This document shows positions 1-9,800 of a stretch of 64,000 nucleotides of DNA, piece by piece (within the stretch, counting starts at the first letter, position 1; each line of letters begins with the position of its first letter). The notes beneath the pieces are model-generated. The model did no database searches, was not told where the DNA came from, and saw nothing but the letters and a program-made list of their open reading frames with translations. Location: NCBI GenBank assembly GCA_033980235.1, contig CM067075.1, positions 22,649,011-22,713,010 of the forward strand, in the 5' to 3' direction. Position numbers and translations under genes: made by a program. This stretch comes from Diadema setosum (Eukaryota; Echinodermata; Echinoidea; Diadematoida; Diadematidae).

Positions 1-1
1 C

Positions 2-184
2 AGACACGGGAAAGACATCAATATCATGTACGAACGCCCCCACTACGTACCGGTTGCCAGGAAGCTATTCCAGACGATCGAAATCGATATAAGGGACTCC
101 ACCGGAAGAAAAATTCCATTTCAACGTGGAAAGGTCGTCGTGAAACTACACTTTCGGAAGAAGTCTCCATCTTTCTTGAATTGA
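2..184 (+). CDS. C-terminal end of Polinton penton-like (minor capsid) protein, partial
   Basis: An open frame enters from the left edge and ends at TGA 182-184, giving about 60 residues. The tail has an aromatic/proline stretch (YERPHYVPV), then alternating hydrophobic residues (TIEIDIRDSTG) and a closing VVVKLHFRKK. This beta-rich ending is what I associate with the single-jelly-roll minor capsid (penton-like) protein of Polinton/Maverick elements, which sits beside the core-protein and major capsid genes as here. The next gene starts 32 bases downstream. The call depends on neighbourhood and C-terminal style only, since most of the protein lies outside the window. It could instead be another virion protein of the same element. 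Confidence 0.6.
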   Translation, partial: RHGKDINIMYERPHYVPVARKLFQTIEIDIRDSTGRKIPFQRGKVVVKLHFRKKSPSFLN

Positions 185-216
185 GAGAAAACGGACATCA
201 AAATAGTGTCATCAAG

Positions 217-660
217 ATGGTGGGTATCGTATCTCCGAGCATGTACGCAGGTTACTACACGCATCAAGTCGGTCACGGATTACCGGTGTATTCGGGCGGT
301 ATAATACAGCAAGGCTATGGCATCGGAGGTTTACTGGCCAGAGGTCTGCGTGCTGCTCTACCCCTGCTTAAGCCTCTATTCAAGAGAGGTGGGAAAGCTA
401 TCGTGAAAAAAGCTCTGTCCAGCGGAGGAAAGAAATTGGCCAGAGAAGCTCTGGGTGCTGGTGTGGAGTTCGCGGCGGATGCGGTGACCAAACGGCTTGC
501 ATCTCGAATGCCCAGGAAAAGGAAAGCCAGACGCAGAGTGGGCAAGAAGCGCCAGCCTACCACGAGTCATCATAATAAAAGGAGACAACGTCATCCCGGA
601 ACCATCAGTCGAGCCAGAACCCACGTTCAGACAAGATCTCCCGACATCTTTGACGAGTAA
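217..660 (+). CDS. Small basic virion core protein of a Polinton (adenovirus pX/pVI-like)
   Basis: This 147-residue reading starts at ATG 217. The frame is open 36 bases further upstream, but only with a TTG, so ATG 217 is preferred. A Gly/Tyr-rich N-terminus (QQGYGIGGLLARG) leads into an amphipathic Ala/Leu/Lys helix at about residues 36-95. The C-terminal third is very basic, with runs such as PRKRKARRRVGKKR. In Polintons and adintoviruses a protein of this build lies next to the capsid genes and is compared with adenovirus pX/pVI, which bind DNA or disrupt membranes. A nuclear signal and DNA packing role are inferred from charge. It lies 23 bases upstream of the capsid gene on the same strand. 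No break is seen. Confidence 0.7.
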   Translation: MVGIVSPSMYAGYYTHQVGHGLPVYSGGIIQQGYGIGGLLARGLRAALPLLKPLFKRGGKAIVKKALSSGGKKLAREALGAGVEFAADAVTKRLASRMPRKRKARRRVGKKRQPTTSHHNKRRQRHPGTISRARTHVQTRSPDIFDE

Positions 661-683
661 GGACGTATAGATATACTGCAACC

Positions 684-2015
684 ATGGCATTCGTACATCA
701 AGATTCTTGCGAATGTGTCAAGTCCGAGTTGGATTTGTTCACCATCCCTCCCACACAAACCAGCATAGAGCAGGGCCAATGGGTGGAATATCACCCCGTC
801 GCCCAGTTTTCGGACGGAGGACCCATCGAATTCCACGTAGCGGGATCTGGAAGCGAATATCTGGACCTGTCGCAGAGTCAACTCTACGTGAAGGCCAAGG
901 TGACAAAGCCCAATGGCGACAATCTGGTCGATACCGATCAGGTAGGACCGGTCAATTTGTTCTTGCATTCGCTCTTCTCTCAAGTGGATGTGAGTCTTAA
1001 TGACCGCGTCATCACGCCATCTACCCCGACCTATCCCTATCGCGCCATGATCGAGTCTCTGCTACAGTACGGACCAGAAGCCAAACAGACGCAGCTGACC
1101 ACCGCACTCTTCTACAAAGACACTTCTGGGCAAATGGATCAAAACGATCCCCTGGCAACTGACTCAATCAACCTTGGCCTGAAAAAGCGACACGCCTTCA
1201 TCAAGAAGTCGAAAAGCGTGGAACTGATCGGTCCTCTACACAGCGATCTCTTCTTTCAACCCAAACACCTCCTGAATGGGGTTGATATACGCGTCAAACT
1301 CATCAGGACCAAACCCGATTTCTGCCTGATGTCCGCCACGGAAAATGCGGCCTACAAAATCGTCATCCAGGACTGCTCCCTCTTTGTCAGAAAGGTCAGG
1401 GTAGCTCCATCCGTCATGCTGGGACACGCCAAGGCTCTGGAGAAAGGTACGGCAAAGTACCCCGTGCGTCGTGTGACGTGTAAAGTGCTTTCCGTGCCAA
1501 GAGGCGAAATGACTCTACAGCAGGACCACCTCTTTCTGGGACAGATACCGCAACGCATCATCATAGGCTGCGTCAACAACAAGGCATTCAACGGTAGCTA
1601 CAGCCACAATCCCTTCAACTTCAAACACTTTGGAGTGAACTACCTGTCCTTGTACGTGGACGGTGTGCAAGTGCCGTCCAAACCCATCACCCCTTCCTAC
1701 GGAGACACACCGGGGCTAAACTCTATCAGAGCCTACCAGACGCTGTTCTCCGGAACTGATAAAATGTTCAAGGACACAGGCAACCACATCAGTCGGGAGG
1801 ACTACGACAGAGGTTACGCACTCTACGCATTCGACCTCTCTCCCGATCTGTCATCCGGCCAACACTTCAGCCTGAAGAGGCAGGGGAACCTGAGGCTGGA
1901 AATGCACTTTGACAACCAACTGACCGAGGGCATGAACATCGTAGTTTATGCCGAGTTTGACAACATTCTGGAAATTGATCGAGCCAGGAACGTCCTCTTT
2001 GACTACACGGTGTAA
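684..2015 (+). CDS. Polinton/adintovirus capsid protein, F54H12.2-like (probable double jelly-roll major capsid)
   Basis: An uninterrupted 443-codon gene begins at an ATG in strong context (CAACCATGG) and ends at TAA 2013-2015. It belongs to the family annotated in animal genomes as 'F54H12.2-like', which are capsid genes of integrated Polinton/Maverick elements. Recognisable features are the N-terminal SELDLFTIPPTQTSIEQGQW block, the motif NLFLHSLFSQVDVSLNDR at about residues 93-110, and the central SLYVDGVQVPSK segment. Predicted content is mainly beta strand, as expected for jelly-roll folds. The protein would form the icosahedral shell if virions are made. The protease ATG follows six bases after the stop, suggesting a shared transcript or very compact late genes. 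There is no stop or frameshift, so this copy is young or under selection. Assignment as major rather than minor capsid follows the literature on Polintons. Confidence 0.83.
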   Translation: MAFVHQDSCECVKSELDLFTIPPTQTSIEQGQWVEYHPVAQFSDGGPIEFHVAGSGSEYLDLSQSQLYVKAKVTKPNGDNLVDTDQVGPVNLFLHSLFSQVDVSLNDRVITPSTPTYPYRAMIESLLQYGPEAKQTQLTTALFYKDTSGQMDQNDPLATDSINLGLKKRHAFIKKSKSVELIGPLHSDLFFQPKHLLNGVDIRVKLIRTKPDFCLMSATENAAYKIVIQDCSLFVRKVRVAPSVMLGHAKALEKGTAKYPVRRVTCKVLSVPRGEMTLQQDHLFLGQIPQRIIIGCVNNKAFNGSYSHNPFNFKHFGVNYLSLYVDGVQVPSKPITPSYGDTPGLNSIRAYQTLFSGTDKMFKDTGNHISREDYDRGYALYAFDLSPDLSSGQHFSLKRQGNLRLEMHFDNQLTEGMNIVVYAEFDNILEIDRARNVLFDYTV

Positions 2016-2021
2016 ACGAGG

Positions 2022-2543
2022 ATGGACAGCGTGGAAATCCGCCGAGTATTACGTCATGACAGGGGGACCCGAAGGATATTTGAAGGGGTCTACCCGGCCG
2101 ATCTCTTACCCACTGATCCCGTACCAAGACCATCGGCTTACGTGGTAAATTTGGACCCTGCCTCGCTACCTGGAAGCCATTGGGTGGCTGTCTACTTCGA
2201 CGGGAGGGGAAATGGAGAATATTTCGATTCCTACGGCAACAACGTGCAGACGGAGAGCATCGAGACATTTTTGAGGAGGAATACCATTGGCGCGGAAACC
2301 TATAACCGGCGCCGTATCCAGGGAGAATTGTCAACAGTGTGTGGACAATACGTCATTTATTACCTCGTCCATCGCTCTCGAGGAAGCACTCTTGGAAACA
2401 TAGTTTCTCATTGCAGTTCGGACACCCATCACAACGACCATTACGTCAGAGACTTTATCGACCATTACTATCGAGTGAACAAGTCGGTACATGATCCCAA
2501 CATAGTGTTTAATCAGATTTCCCGGGCTTTGTTTCAGCCCTGA
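2022..2543 (+). CDS. Adenain-type cysteine protease of a Polinton
   Basis: This 173-residue protein carries the C5/Ulp1-like catalytic set in order: His53 in GSHWVAVYFD, Asp69 in EYFDSYG, Gln100 in RIQGE (oxyanion hole) and Cys107 in TVCGQYVIYYL. Spacing and length match adenovirus protease (about 200 residues) and the Polinton PRO gene. Its expected role is maturation cleavage of capsid and core precursors. It starts six bases after the capsid stop codon, and the combination capsid plus adenain-like protease is diagnostic for Polinton/adintovirus elements. The frame is intact with all catalytic residues present. The stop is followed about 60 bases later by an AATAAA signal. Confidence 0.9.
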   Translation: MDSVEIRRVLRHDRGTRRIFEGVYPADLLPTDPVPRPSAYVVNLDPASLPGSHWVAVYFDGRGNGEYFDSYGNNVQTESIETFLRRNTIGAETYNRRRIQGELSTVCGQYVIYYLVHRSRGSTLGNIVSHCSSDTHHNDHYVRDFIDHYYRVNKSVHDPNIVFNQISRALFQP

Positions 2544-2600
2544 TTACCTTTGTATCGATTTGTATCATACGGATTGCTGTGTTTGCTGTGATTGGAAAAT

Positions 2601-2606
2601 AATAAA
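2601..2606 (+). terminator. Polyadenylation signal for the capsid-protease genes
   Basis: AATAAA lies 58 bases after the protease stop, inside an A-rich run. It is the only such signal between the + strand genes and the convergent - strand genes. Confidence 0.6.
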
Positions 2607-2699
2607 AAAAAAAGAGTGATATGTACATAGAACGAACCTTGTGTTGTTGTCTTTTCATTTCACGCGTCTTGTTTATACGTAGATTAAGAGTAAGTTGTA

Positions 2700-2705
2700 T
2701 CTGAA

Positions 2706-2737
<32 letters not shown>

Positions 2738-2915
2738 GTATTACATATATATATACATAGACGCATACGCACGTACACACACGCATACACAAAGATCTAT
2801 AGCGCCATTTAGCGCGTATTCTAAGACACACATATATATATATATTTACATATATGTGTAATGTGTATGTATACATATATACAAGCATACACACGCACAC
2901 ACGCATTCACACACT
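2700..2915. repeat. TA and CA/TG microsatellites
   Basis: Runs of TA at about 2707-2735 and 2749-2758 and CA-rich tracts at about 2770-2795 and 2885-2910 fill the gap between the two converging gene sets. Nothing coding is supported here. Confidence 0.85.
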
Positions 2916-2998
2916 CGGTCACTCAACGGTTAAATACGCAAAACTCGTGAGATACTAGACAGTAACCAAAGATATGTTTCAAGTTCTTCACGGCACGC

Positions 2999-3004
2999 TT
3001 TATT
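2999..3004 (-). terminator. Polyadenylation signal for the - strand gene ending at 3089
   Basis: TTTATT on the + strand reads AATAAA on the - strand, 85 bases beyond the TAA stop of the - strand gene. Confidence 0.55.
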
Positions 3005-3088
3005 GATAAAATACACACGTTGACACGATCAATATCTCGCTTAAAAGTTACATCATACAGCGATGAATATTTCAATGTATCAATGCCC

Positions 3089-3745
3089 TTACTCTCCTTC
3101 TTCCTCGTCCGGATGATCCTCATTTTCTTCATCCGCTAAATCATGGTCTGCCGAAACCAGAAAACCATAAGTCTTCCCGTACTCTTGCTCAAAATTACTG
3201 TCCCATTTGTGTTTCTCGCTAGGGTTGTGTATATTGATAACCTCTTGTAAAGAAATTAAGTCAAAACTGTTGCACTTGTCGTATAGCAGCTGATAGCCAT
3301 CCAGGAACTGATCGGTATTCACGCTGTATTCAAACAGTCTGTTTCGGACCATTCTGTCCCAATGTACAGCGTCAGCTGGGAAAGCATCGAGATCCGCTAA
3401 GTCAGGACGGGCATGTTTCAAGAATAATGTCCACTTTTTGAAAAGTCTGCCATTATCGATGGCCTTGCTCACTTTATAAGCGCCTCTAACCATATGTTTT
3501 GCGATTCTATCCCGGTCCCAATGGTACGGCATCTTGAAGTTTACGCATGCGTGGTACGAAGTAGGGTAATTCTGTTGGCAACCTTCGCAGTCCAAAGGGC
3601 TAGGTAATCCCAATGCGGTGACTATCGCGAAAAGTTGTATAATTACGAAACTTTTCACGAGGTTGCAGAACTCCTTGATGTCATCTACGATAGAAAAATA
3701 AACAAACAAAGAAATAGAAATACAAAATCTAGGTTTACCGTCCAC
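3089..3745 (-). CDS. Unrecognised protein with hydrophobic N-terminus and acidic tail; 5' end unresolved
   Basis: The - strand frame is open for 218 codons and ends in TAA at 3089-3091. I do not recognise the family. The first 20 codons look like intron: a TTT-rich stretch ending in CTATCGTAG at about 3685 reads as a splice acceptor, which would begin the exon near 3684. A hydrophobic segment follows (FVIIQLFAIVTALG), then Cys residues in a CEGC pair and a third Cys after YHA. It could be a signal peptide or membrane anchor with an extracellular Cys-containing start. The body is rich in Trp, Asp and Lys, and the last 18 residues are mostly Glu/Asp. No in-frame ATG precedes the hydrophobic segment, so a short upstream exon is needed. 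It converges on the protease gene and probably belongs to the same element. Confidence 0.55.
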   Translation of the reverse strand: MDGKPRFCISISLFVYFSIVDDIKEFCNLVKSFVIIQLFAIVTALGLPSPLDCEGCQQNYPTSYHACVNFKMPYHWDRDRIAKHMVRGAYKVSKAIDNGRLFKKWTLFLKHARPDLADLDAFPADAVHWDRMVRNRLFEYSVNTDQFLDGYQLLYDKCNSFDLISLQEVINIHNPSEKHKWDSNFEQEYGKTYGFLVSADHDLADEENEDHPDEEEGE

Positions 3746-3806
3746 AAGAGTAATATCTAATAAATACTACTTAAACGTATCTGATAAATTGCTTGACTGG
3801 CCATGT

Positions 3807-4646
3807 TCAGCAATCCGTTCCTTCGGCCTTCCTCTTCATTTCGACCACAGCACGGTCAATTTCTTTCATTCTACTATAGAGTTTTTCCCAGTTCTCGAGA
3901 GTAAGATTGATGCCCCTCCTTCCAGCCAAAGCTCGAGAGCCTGTGAGGGGGTCCGTGTAGTATTCGCGGAGGTTCACGTACACAGCCTTGTTGAAAGTTT
4001 TGACGACAGCAAATCTCTTACCCCCTATATTCACAGGATGCACGTTTGGGGGGAACGTGATGTCACTCTCCACATCCTGGGCCTGAGCTGGCTCGATGTT
4101 CAGCTTCAGTTTCTTCCGTGTTGTCGATTGATCCTCAACACCCTCGGAGACCTGCGCATGGTGAGATCAAACACAACGCAGGGGTTAATCAAGATGCTAA
4201 TATAGCTCGCAATGAGTCAAATGCCATAATATCGATATGAAAAGTTACCCGTCCCTTAAACAACTTCGCCTACAAATAAGCTGATAAATCTGACTTACCG
4301 ATTTCATCCTTCTCTTGGTGGGACCTGCTGACTCTGGAAATCTGAACACGTCCTTCGTGTACCTTGCTGGCTTGGGAGTCGGGGGAGGTATCAGACCGGC
4401 TGGAGGTGTGGGAGTCACAGGCCTCTGTTCCATCAAGGGGCCGGCTTGAGGGCCGTCAGTCTCGCTACTCACACCGTCGGCCGGACTTTCCCACTGAGTC
4501 GCGCCCAGAGCCGCATTAAAAAAGTAGGCTCTTTCCTCCCTCTCACTGTAGCCCACCTGCCACCCCTTTTTACGCTGTTCGTCCGCGAGAGTAGCCTCGG
4601 CGAGTTCCATGGCCATAGACGCATTGGTGTAGATACTTGGATTCAT
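3807..4646 (-). CDS. Two-exon WW domain - PC4/SUB1 domain fusion protein
   Basis: Exon 1 is 4299-4646 (116 codons) and exon 2 is 3807-4151 (114 codons plus TGA). The 147-base intron has GTAAGT at its start and GCGCAG at its end, and both boundaries fall between codons, so the frame is kept. Exon 1 holds a WW domain at about residues 28-58: Trp29, an aromatic YFF core, then TQWESP with the second Trp. A proline-rich linker follows (TPTPPAGLIPPPTPKP). Exon 2 holds a PC4-type single-stranded DNA-binding domain: IGGKRFAVVKTFNKAVYVNL, then REYYTDP, GRRGINLT, WEKL and EIDRAV. PC4/SUB1 proteins act on transcription and bind melted DNA. WW domains bind proline motifs such as the RNA polymerase II tail. 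A role as element-encoded transcription or replication cofactor is inferred. A TATA box lies 115 bases upstream of the ATG. Confidence 0.75.
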
Positions 4647-4760
4647 TTTACGCTATCATACAGTAGGAACAGAGAACTGTAGACGTTGCTGATATGCTTG
4701 GTACGCGTTGTTGTAGGAGCAGAGTGAGAGATATGACTGGGGATTTGAACAGCGCGCAGT

Positions 4761-4766
4761 TTTATA
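4761..4766 (-). promoter_or_regulatory. TATA box of the WW-PC4 gene
   Basis: Reads GTATAAAACTG on the - strand, 115 bases before the ATG at 4646. This predicts a 5' leader of about 85 bases. A GC-rich initiator region (GCGCGCTG) follows directly. Confidence 0.6.
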
Positions 4767-5088
4767 CCTACTACATCGCTTCTCCCGTTGCTAAGGCGAA
4801 GATCACGTGTACCGTCTTGACGAATCGCATCAGTTCCCGCAAACTGCATCGACCAATGATGATCGAGGCGATCACGCCATCTATGTTTGGTTGTCAAGCA
4901 AACATTCGAACAATCGCGACAGCGCGTGCATTGTTCTCGCTTCCAGAAATAACTTTTGCACAAAAGAACTCCTTTTAATCCTTCTTTTCATCGAAAGGTG
5001 TGTTTGCTTGTTGCTATGACGACCGATAAACACGCGATTTGTTTGTTTACCCGTTGCCTAGCTACCGAAGAGGGCGCCCTAACCTCCT

Positions 5089-5150
5089 ATGCTAATGCGA
5101 CCTATTGTTATGCTAATACGACCTATTGTTATGCTAATGCGATGACGTCA
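5089..5150. promoter_or_regulatory. Three ATGCTAAT octamer-like repeats followed by a CRE
   Basis: ATGCTAAT occurs at 5089-5096, 5110-5117 and 5131-5138 with 21-base spacing inside a repeated unit containing CCTATTGT. The palindrome TGACGTCA is at 5143-5150. ATGCTAAT resembles the POU octamer and TGACGTCA is the full CREB/ATF site. It lies about 330 bases upstream of the WW-PC4 TATA box, so it could be an enhancer for that gene or part of the terminal repeat region of the Polinton. The far end of that element is not in the window. Confidence 0.5.
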
Positions 5151-5740
5151 CGCACCCATTGTTCGTGCTCACTCAAGCATTTGTGGGCGATTGGACTTCC
5201 TTATTCTCTAACAATACTTTGTTTCACACAAGATGATAGCAGAAAGACAACTGATAATCATCCGCTCATGTGAAATCAAGCAGAACTTTTTTCAAAACAT
5301 TTCAAGAGGCATCTTGGTGAGTTACAGTGTGTTACACATGCCAATATAATGTGAAAAACAAAATGAAGGCCACCTGCAATAGGCCACCTGCAATGCATCC
5401 TCGCATTTTCCGACATCACAAAAACTTTGATCAACACGTTCCATAAATATGTACCCGTGATGGAGAGGGAAAATAATAAACAACAACATTGCAAGATTGG
5501 TGCATTTCTGCCAAGACAACAGACGGGAACTGATTCCACGTAAAATACATAAACATGTATTTTGATTTTCCCATGCATTTTTCCCATATCATTACACACA
5601 ATCATTATACACGTATACTTGATATGGTGTTCAGCTCACTGTGTGCAGACTGAGCACGACCCGATAATTCAGAACCTCTGCCTGAGAAAGGATTGTAGCC
5701 TATCCCGCGAATCACAAATCACAAAGAAGCTTTCTTATAT
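5151..5740. other. Intergenic stretch without a supported gene
   Basis: AT-rich sequence with a short direct duplication (GGCCACCTGCAAT twice, near 5368-5396). Short open frames have no domain content. The right end of the Polinton is expected in or near this stretch, but I could not identify a terminal inverted repeat because its partner lies outside the window. Confidence 0.5.
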
Positions 5741-5741
5741 A

Positions 5742-5784
<43 letters not shown>

Positions 5785-5795
5785 AGATATATATA
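5741..5795. repeat. (TA)n microsatellite
   Basis: A TA run of about 50 bases at the junction between the Polinton side and fold-back unit A. Confidence 0.85.
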
Positions 5796-5837
5796 GTCTA
5801 GGTCTAAACATGTTGCGAATTCACGTATTGGCTGTGT

Positions 5838-5915
5838 GAGGAGGGGGGGGGGGTGGACTGAAGATCGATGAAGCCAATCCTGCCTACCGCCACCCCGCCC
5901 CCCCCCCCCCCCCTA
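5838..5915. repeat. G-run and C-run pair in the A left arm
   Basis: A run of G at about 5842-5851 and a run of C at about 5898-5912 flank a short conserved spacer (TGGACTGAAGATCGATGAAG). The same pair recurs at 25311-25387, and in inverted form at 24069-24132 and 37016-37030. Confidence 0.75.
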
Positions 5916-6450
5916 TTGAAACGCATATCGACCAATAGGCCTACACATGACGAGTAATGTATAATGTAACAATTTTCGATCTCCGTTGATTGGTGATTGA
6001 AATATTAACAGGAAAGATTGAAGGGAAAAGGAGTGGAGAAGAAGCGCATGGATGGAAAGCTTGAAGGGAGAGTAGTTGAAAGTTATGGAATAGGCTATAA
6101 AAAATGGTACATGTACATGCATAAAAGTTGTGGAATAACATGATCGCTTGAATCTATACATATGTACATGTATTTATTTCTCAGCCCCAACCCCCTTTGT
6201 TATATCTGTTGCTATTAAAGGCCCCTAAGTTTATCTTCAGACTGATGGTATATTATTTTGTTTCTCAAACCTGCCCCTCTTTTCTTCATATATACTACTT
6301 TCAAAGACTCACTCTGCATATTAATTTTCCGACCTCTCTCGACTTCCTCCTTTTTCAAATGCATATGACTCGTGTATTTTTTCCCTTCCTCGATCACTGC
6401 TTGAATTATCACACAATTTATTTGTTTCTCATACTCTCTCTGTCTCTCCC

Positions 6451-6830
6451 TGTAGAGCCCACTAATGTCAAAATCGCCCACTAATGTCAAAACAACCACT
6501 AATGTCATAACACGTCGACGACAAATGTCAAAACAACCACTAATGTCATAACGCGTCGACGACAAATGTCAAAACAACCACTAATGTCATAACGCGTCGA
6601 CGACAAATGTCAAAACAACCACTAATGTCATAACACGTCGACGACAAATGTCAAAATCGGATCAACCACTAATGTCATAACACGTCGACGACAAATGTCA
6701 AAATTTCCATTTTTACTGCAAATGTCATAACACGTCGACGACAAATGTCAAAATTGGATTAACCACTAATGTCATAACACGTCGACGACAAATGTCAAAA
6801 TTTCCAAATTTCTGCAAAATGTCATGACGC
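6451..6830 (+). repeat. Outer tandem-repeat domain, left end of C
   Basis: Units of about 37-45 bases alternate CCACTAATGTCATAAC and ACGTCGACGACAAATGTC. Nearly every unit carries the palindrome GTCGAC. The inverted counterpart is at 14620-15002. This matches the layout known for sea urchin TU fold-back elements (repetitive outer domain), although the repeat sequence and unit length differ. Confidence 0.85.
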
Positions 6831-9800
6831 GTCACAAGGGCGGATCGAGGAATTCCATTTAGGGGAAGCACCTTTACAAAATCAAAGGCTGGCGCGACCC
6901 TCGCCCCCCCCCCCCATTTTCTTATTCTTATTTCTGTTGTGTTCACAAAATAAAGAGAGGGGGGCACTAGAGGGGGATGCGCCCCCTCTCAATCCGCGAC
7001 TGCGTCAACCGCAAATGTCAAAATCGGGGATTAACCACAATTTAATGTCATATCTCGTCGACCACAGATGTCAAAATTTTCAAACTAACTGCAAATGTCA
7101 TAACGCGTCACAGGGGTGGATAGAGGAATTCCGTAAAGGGGTGGGGCGCCTTAAAAAAAAATAAAGGCTGGCGTGACCCCCCCCCCCCCCATTTTCTTAT
7201 CTTTATTTCTGTTGTTTTAACATACTATAGTGAGGGGGAACCAGAGGGGGAAGCGCCCCCTCTCGATCCATGATTGCATAAATATCCAAACTCAGATTGC
7301 TTGCATTACAGGGGCGGATCCAGGAATTTCGTAAAGGGGAGGCGGCTTTACAAAATCAAAGGCTAGCGCGAAACTCCCCCCCCCCCTTTCTTATTTTTGT
7401 TTCTGTTGTTTTAACCTAATCATATTACAGTGAGGGTGCACCAGAGGGGGATGCGCCTCCTCTCGTCCCATCATTGCGTCAACCACAAATATCAAAACTC
7501 ATTGCTTGCATTACGGGGGCGGATCCAGGAATTTCGTAAAGGGGAGGTGGCTTTACAAAATTAAGGGCTACCGCACCCCCCCCCCCCCATATTTTTTCTT
7601 TTTATCTATGTTGTTTTAACCAAAAAAAAAAAAAAAGAAAGAAAGAAAAGACAAGAAAGGGGGCATCAGAGGCCCTGGGGATGCGCCCCCTCTGGATCCA
7701 TCATTGCGTGAAGCACAAATGACCAAGCTCATTGCTTGCATTACAGGGGCGGATCCAGGAATTTCGTAAAGGGGAGGCGTCTTTGCAAAAGTAAAAGTCT
7801 TGCGCGACCCTCTCCCCTCCCCTATTTTCTTCTTTTTATTTTTGTTGTGTTGACGAAATAAAGAGATTGGGCACTAATGGGGGATGCGCCTCCTCTCAAT
7901 CCGCGATTGCGTCAACCGCAAATGTCAAAATCGGGGATTAACCACAATTTAATGTCATAACGCGTCGACCACAGATGTCAAAATTTTCAAACTAACTGCA
8001 AATGTCATAACGCGTCACAGGGGTGGATCCAGGAATTCCATAAAGGGGAGGGGCGCCTTAAAAAAAAAATAAAGGCTGGCGTGAACCCCCCCCCCCATTT
8101 TCTTATCTTTATTTCTGTTGTGTTGAAAAAATAAAGAGAGGGGGCACTATAAAAGGGGAATGCGCCCCCTCTAAATCCGCGATTGCGTCAACCACAAATA
8201 TCAATATTGGATTAATCACAAATGTCATAACGTGTGACAGGGGTGGATCCAGGAATTCCGTAAAGTGGGGGGGGGGGGGGGGGGGCTGTACAAAATCAAA
8301 GGCTGCATGGCGCGACTCCCCTTTTCTTATTTTTGTTTTTGTTGGTTTAACCTAATATAGTGAGGGTGCACGAGAGGGGAAAGCGCCCCCTCTCGATCCA
8401 CCATTGCTTCAACCACATATGGAAAAACTCATTACTTGCATTACAGGGGCGGATCCAGAAATTTTGTAAAGGGGAGGCTTCTTTACAAAGTGAAAGGCTC
8501 GAGTGACCTTCCCCCTCCCCATTTTCTTCTTTTTATTTCTGTTCTATTGACCAAATAAAGAGATGGGCACTAAAGGGGGATGCGCCCCCTCTCAATCCAC
8601 GATTGCGTCAACCACAAGTCACAAGTCAAAATCGGGGATTAACCACAAATGTCATAATACGTCAACCACAAATGTAATAACGCGTCACAGGGGTGGATCC
8701 AGGAATTCCGTACGGGGGGGGGGGGGGGGGGGGCTTTACAAGATCAAAGGCTGGCGAGACACTCCACCCCCCCCCCCCATTTCTTATTTTAGTTTCTGTT
8801 GTTTTAACCTAATAATTATAGTGAGGGTGCACCAGCGGGGGATGCGCCCCCTCTCGATCCATCATTGCGTCAACCACAAATGACCAAACTCATTGCTCTC
8901 ATTACAGGGGCGGATCCAGGAATTTCGTAAAGGGGAGGCGTCTTTACAAAGTCAAAGACTGGTGCGACCCTCCTCCCTCCCCCATTTTCTTCTTTTTATT
9001 TCTGTTGTCTTGATGAAGTAAAGAGAGGAGGCACTGAAGGGGGATGGGCCCCCTCTAAATCCGCGATTGCGTCAACCGCAAATGTCAAAATCGGAGATTA
9101 ACCATACATGTCATAACACGTCGACCACATAATAGTCTGTTAAAATTTTCAAACTAATTGCAAATGTCATAACGCGTCACAGGGGTGGATCCAGGAATTC
9201 CGTCAAGGGGATGGCCGCCTTTAAAAAATCAAAGGCTTGATTATCTTATTTTTATTTCTGTTGTTTTAATAAAATATAGTGAGGGGGCACCAGAGGGGGA
9301 AGCGCCCCCTCTCGTTCCATGATTGCGTTAACCACAAAAATCAAAACCGCAAATGTCAATGTTGGATTAACCACTAATGTCATAACACTTCGACCACAAA
9401 TGTCATGACGCGTCACAGGGGAGGATCCAGGAATTCCGTAAAGGGAGGTCACCTTTACAAAATCAAAGGCTGGCGAGACCCCACCCCATTTTCCTACATT
9501 TTTTTTCTGTTGCGTTAACAAAACATAGCGAGGGGGCACCAGAGGGGGATACGCCCCCTCTCGATCCGCGTTTGCGCCAACCGCAAATGTCAAAATTGGA
9601 TTAACCACAAAATGTCATAAGACGTCGACCACAAAAATGTCAAAATTTCCAAACGTACTGAAAATGTCATAACGCGTCACAGGGGCGGATCCAGGAGTTT
9701 CGTAAAGGTGAGCCACCTTTACAAAATTAGAACTGCCGCACCCCCTTTTTTTTTCTTTTTATTTCTGTTGTTTCAAAAAAAATGAAAGAAGGCAGCAGAG

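Noticed and set aside
4694..5273. + strand frames upstream of the WW-PC4 gene
   Set aside because: They overlap the TATA box and the octamer repeats, overlap one another, and have no domain content.
6451..6830. CRISPR-like direct repeats
   Set aside because: The repeats are direct and regular, but units adjoin without unique spacers, occur inverted at 14621-15002, and lie in animal DNA. They are transposon terminal repeats.
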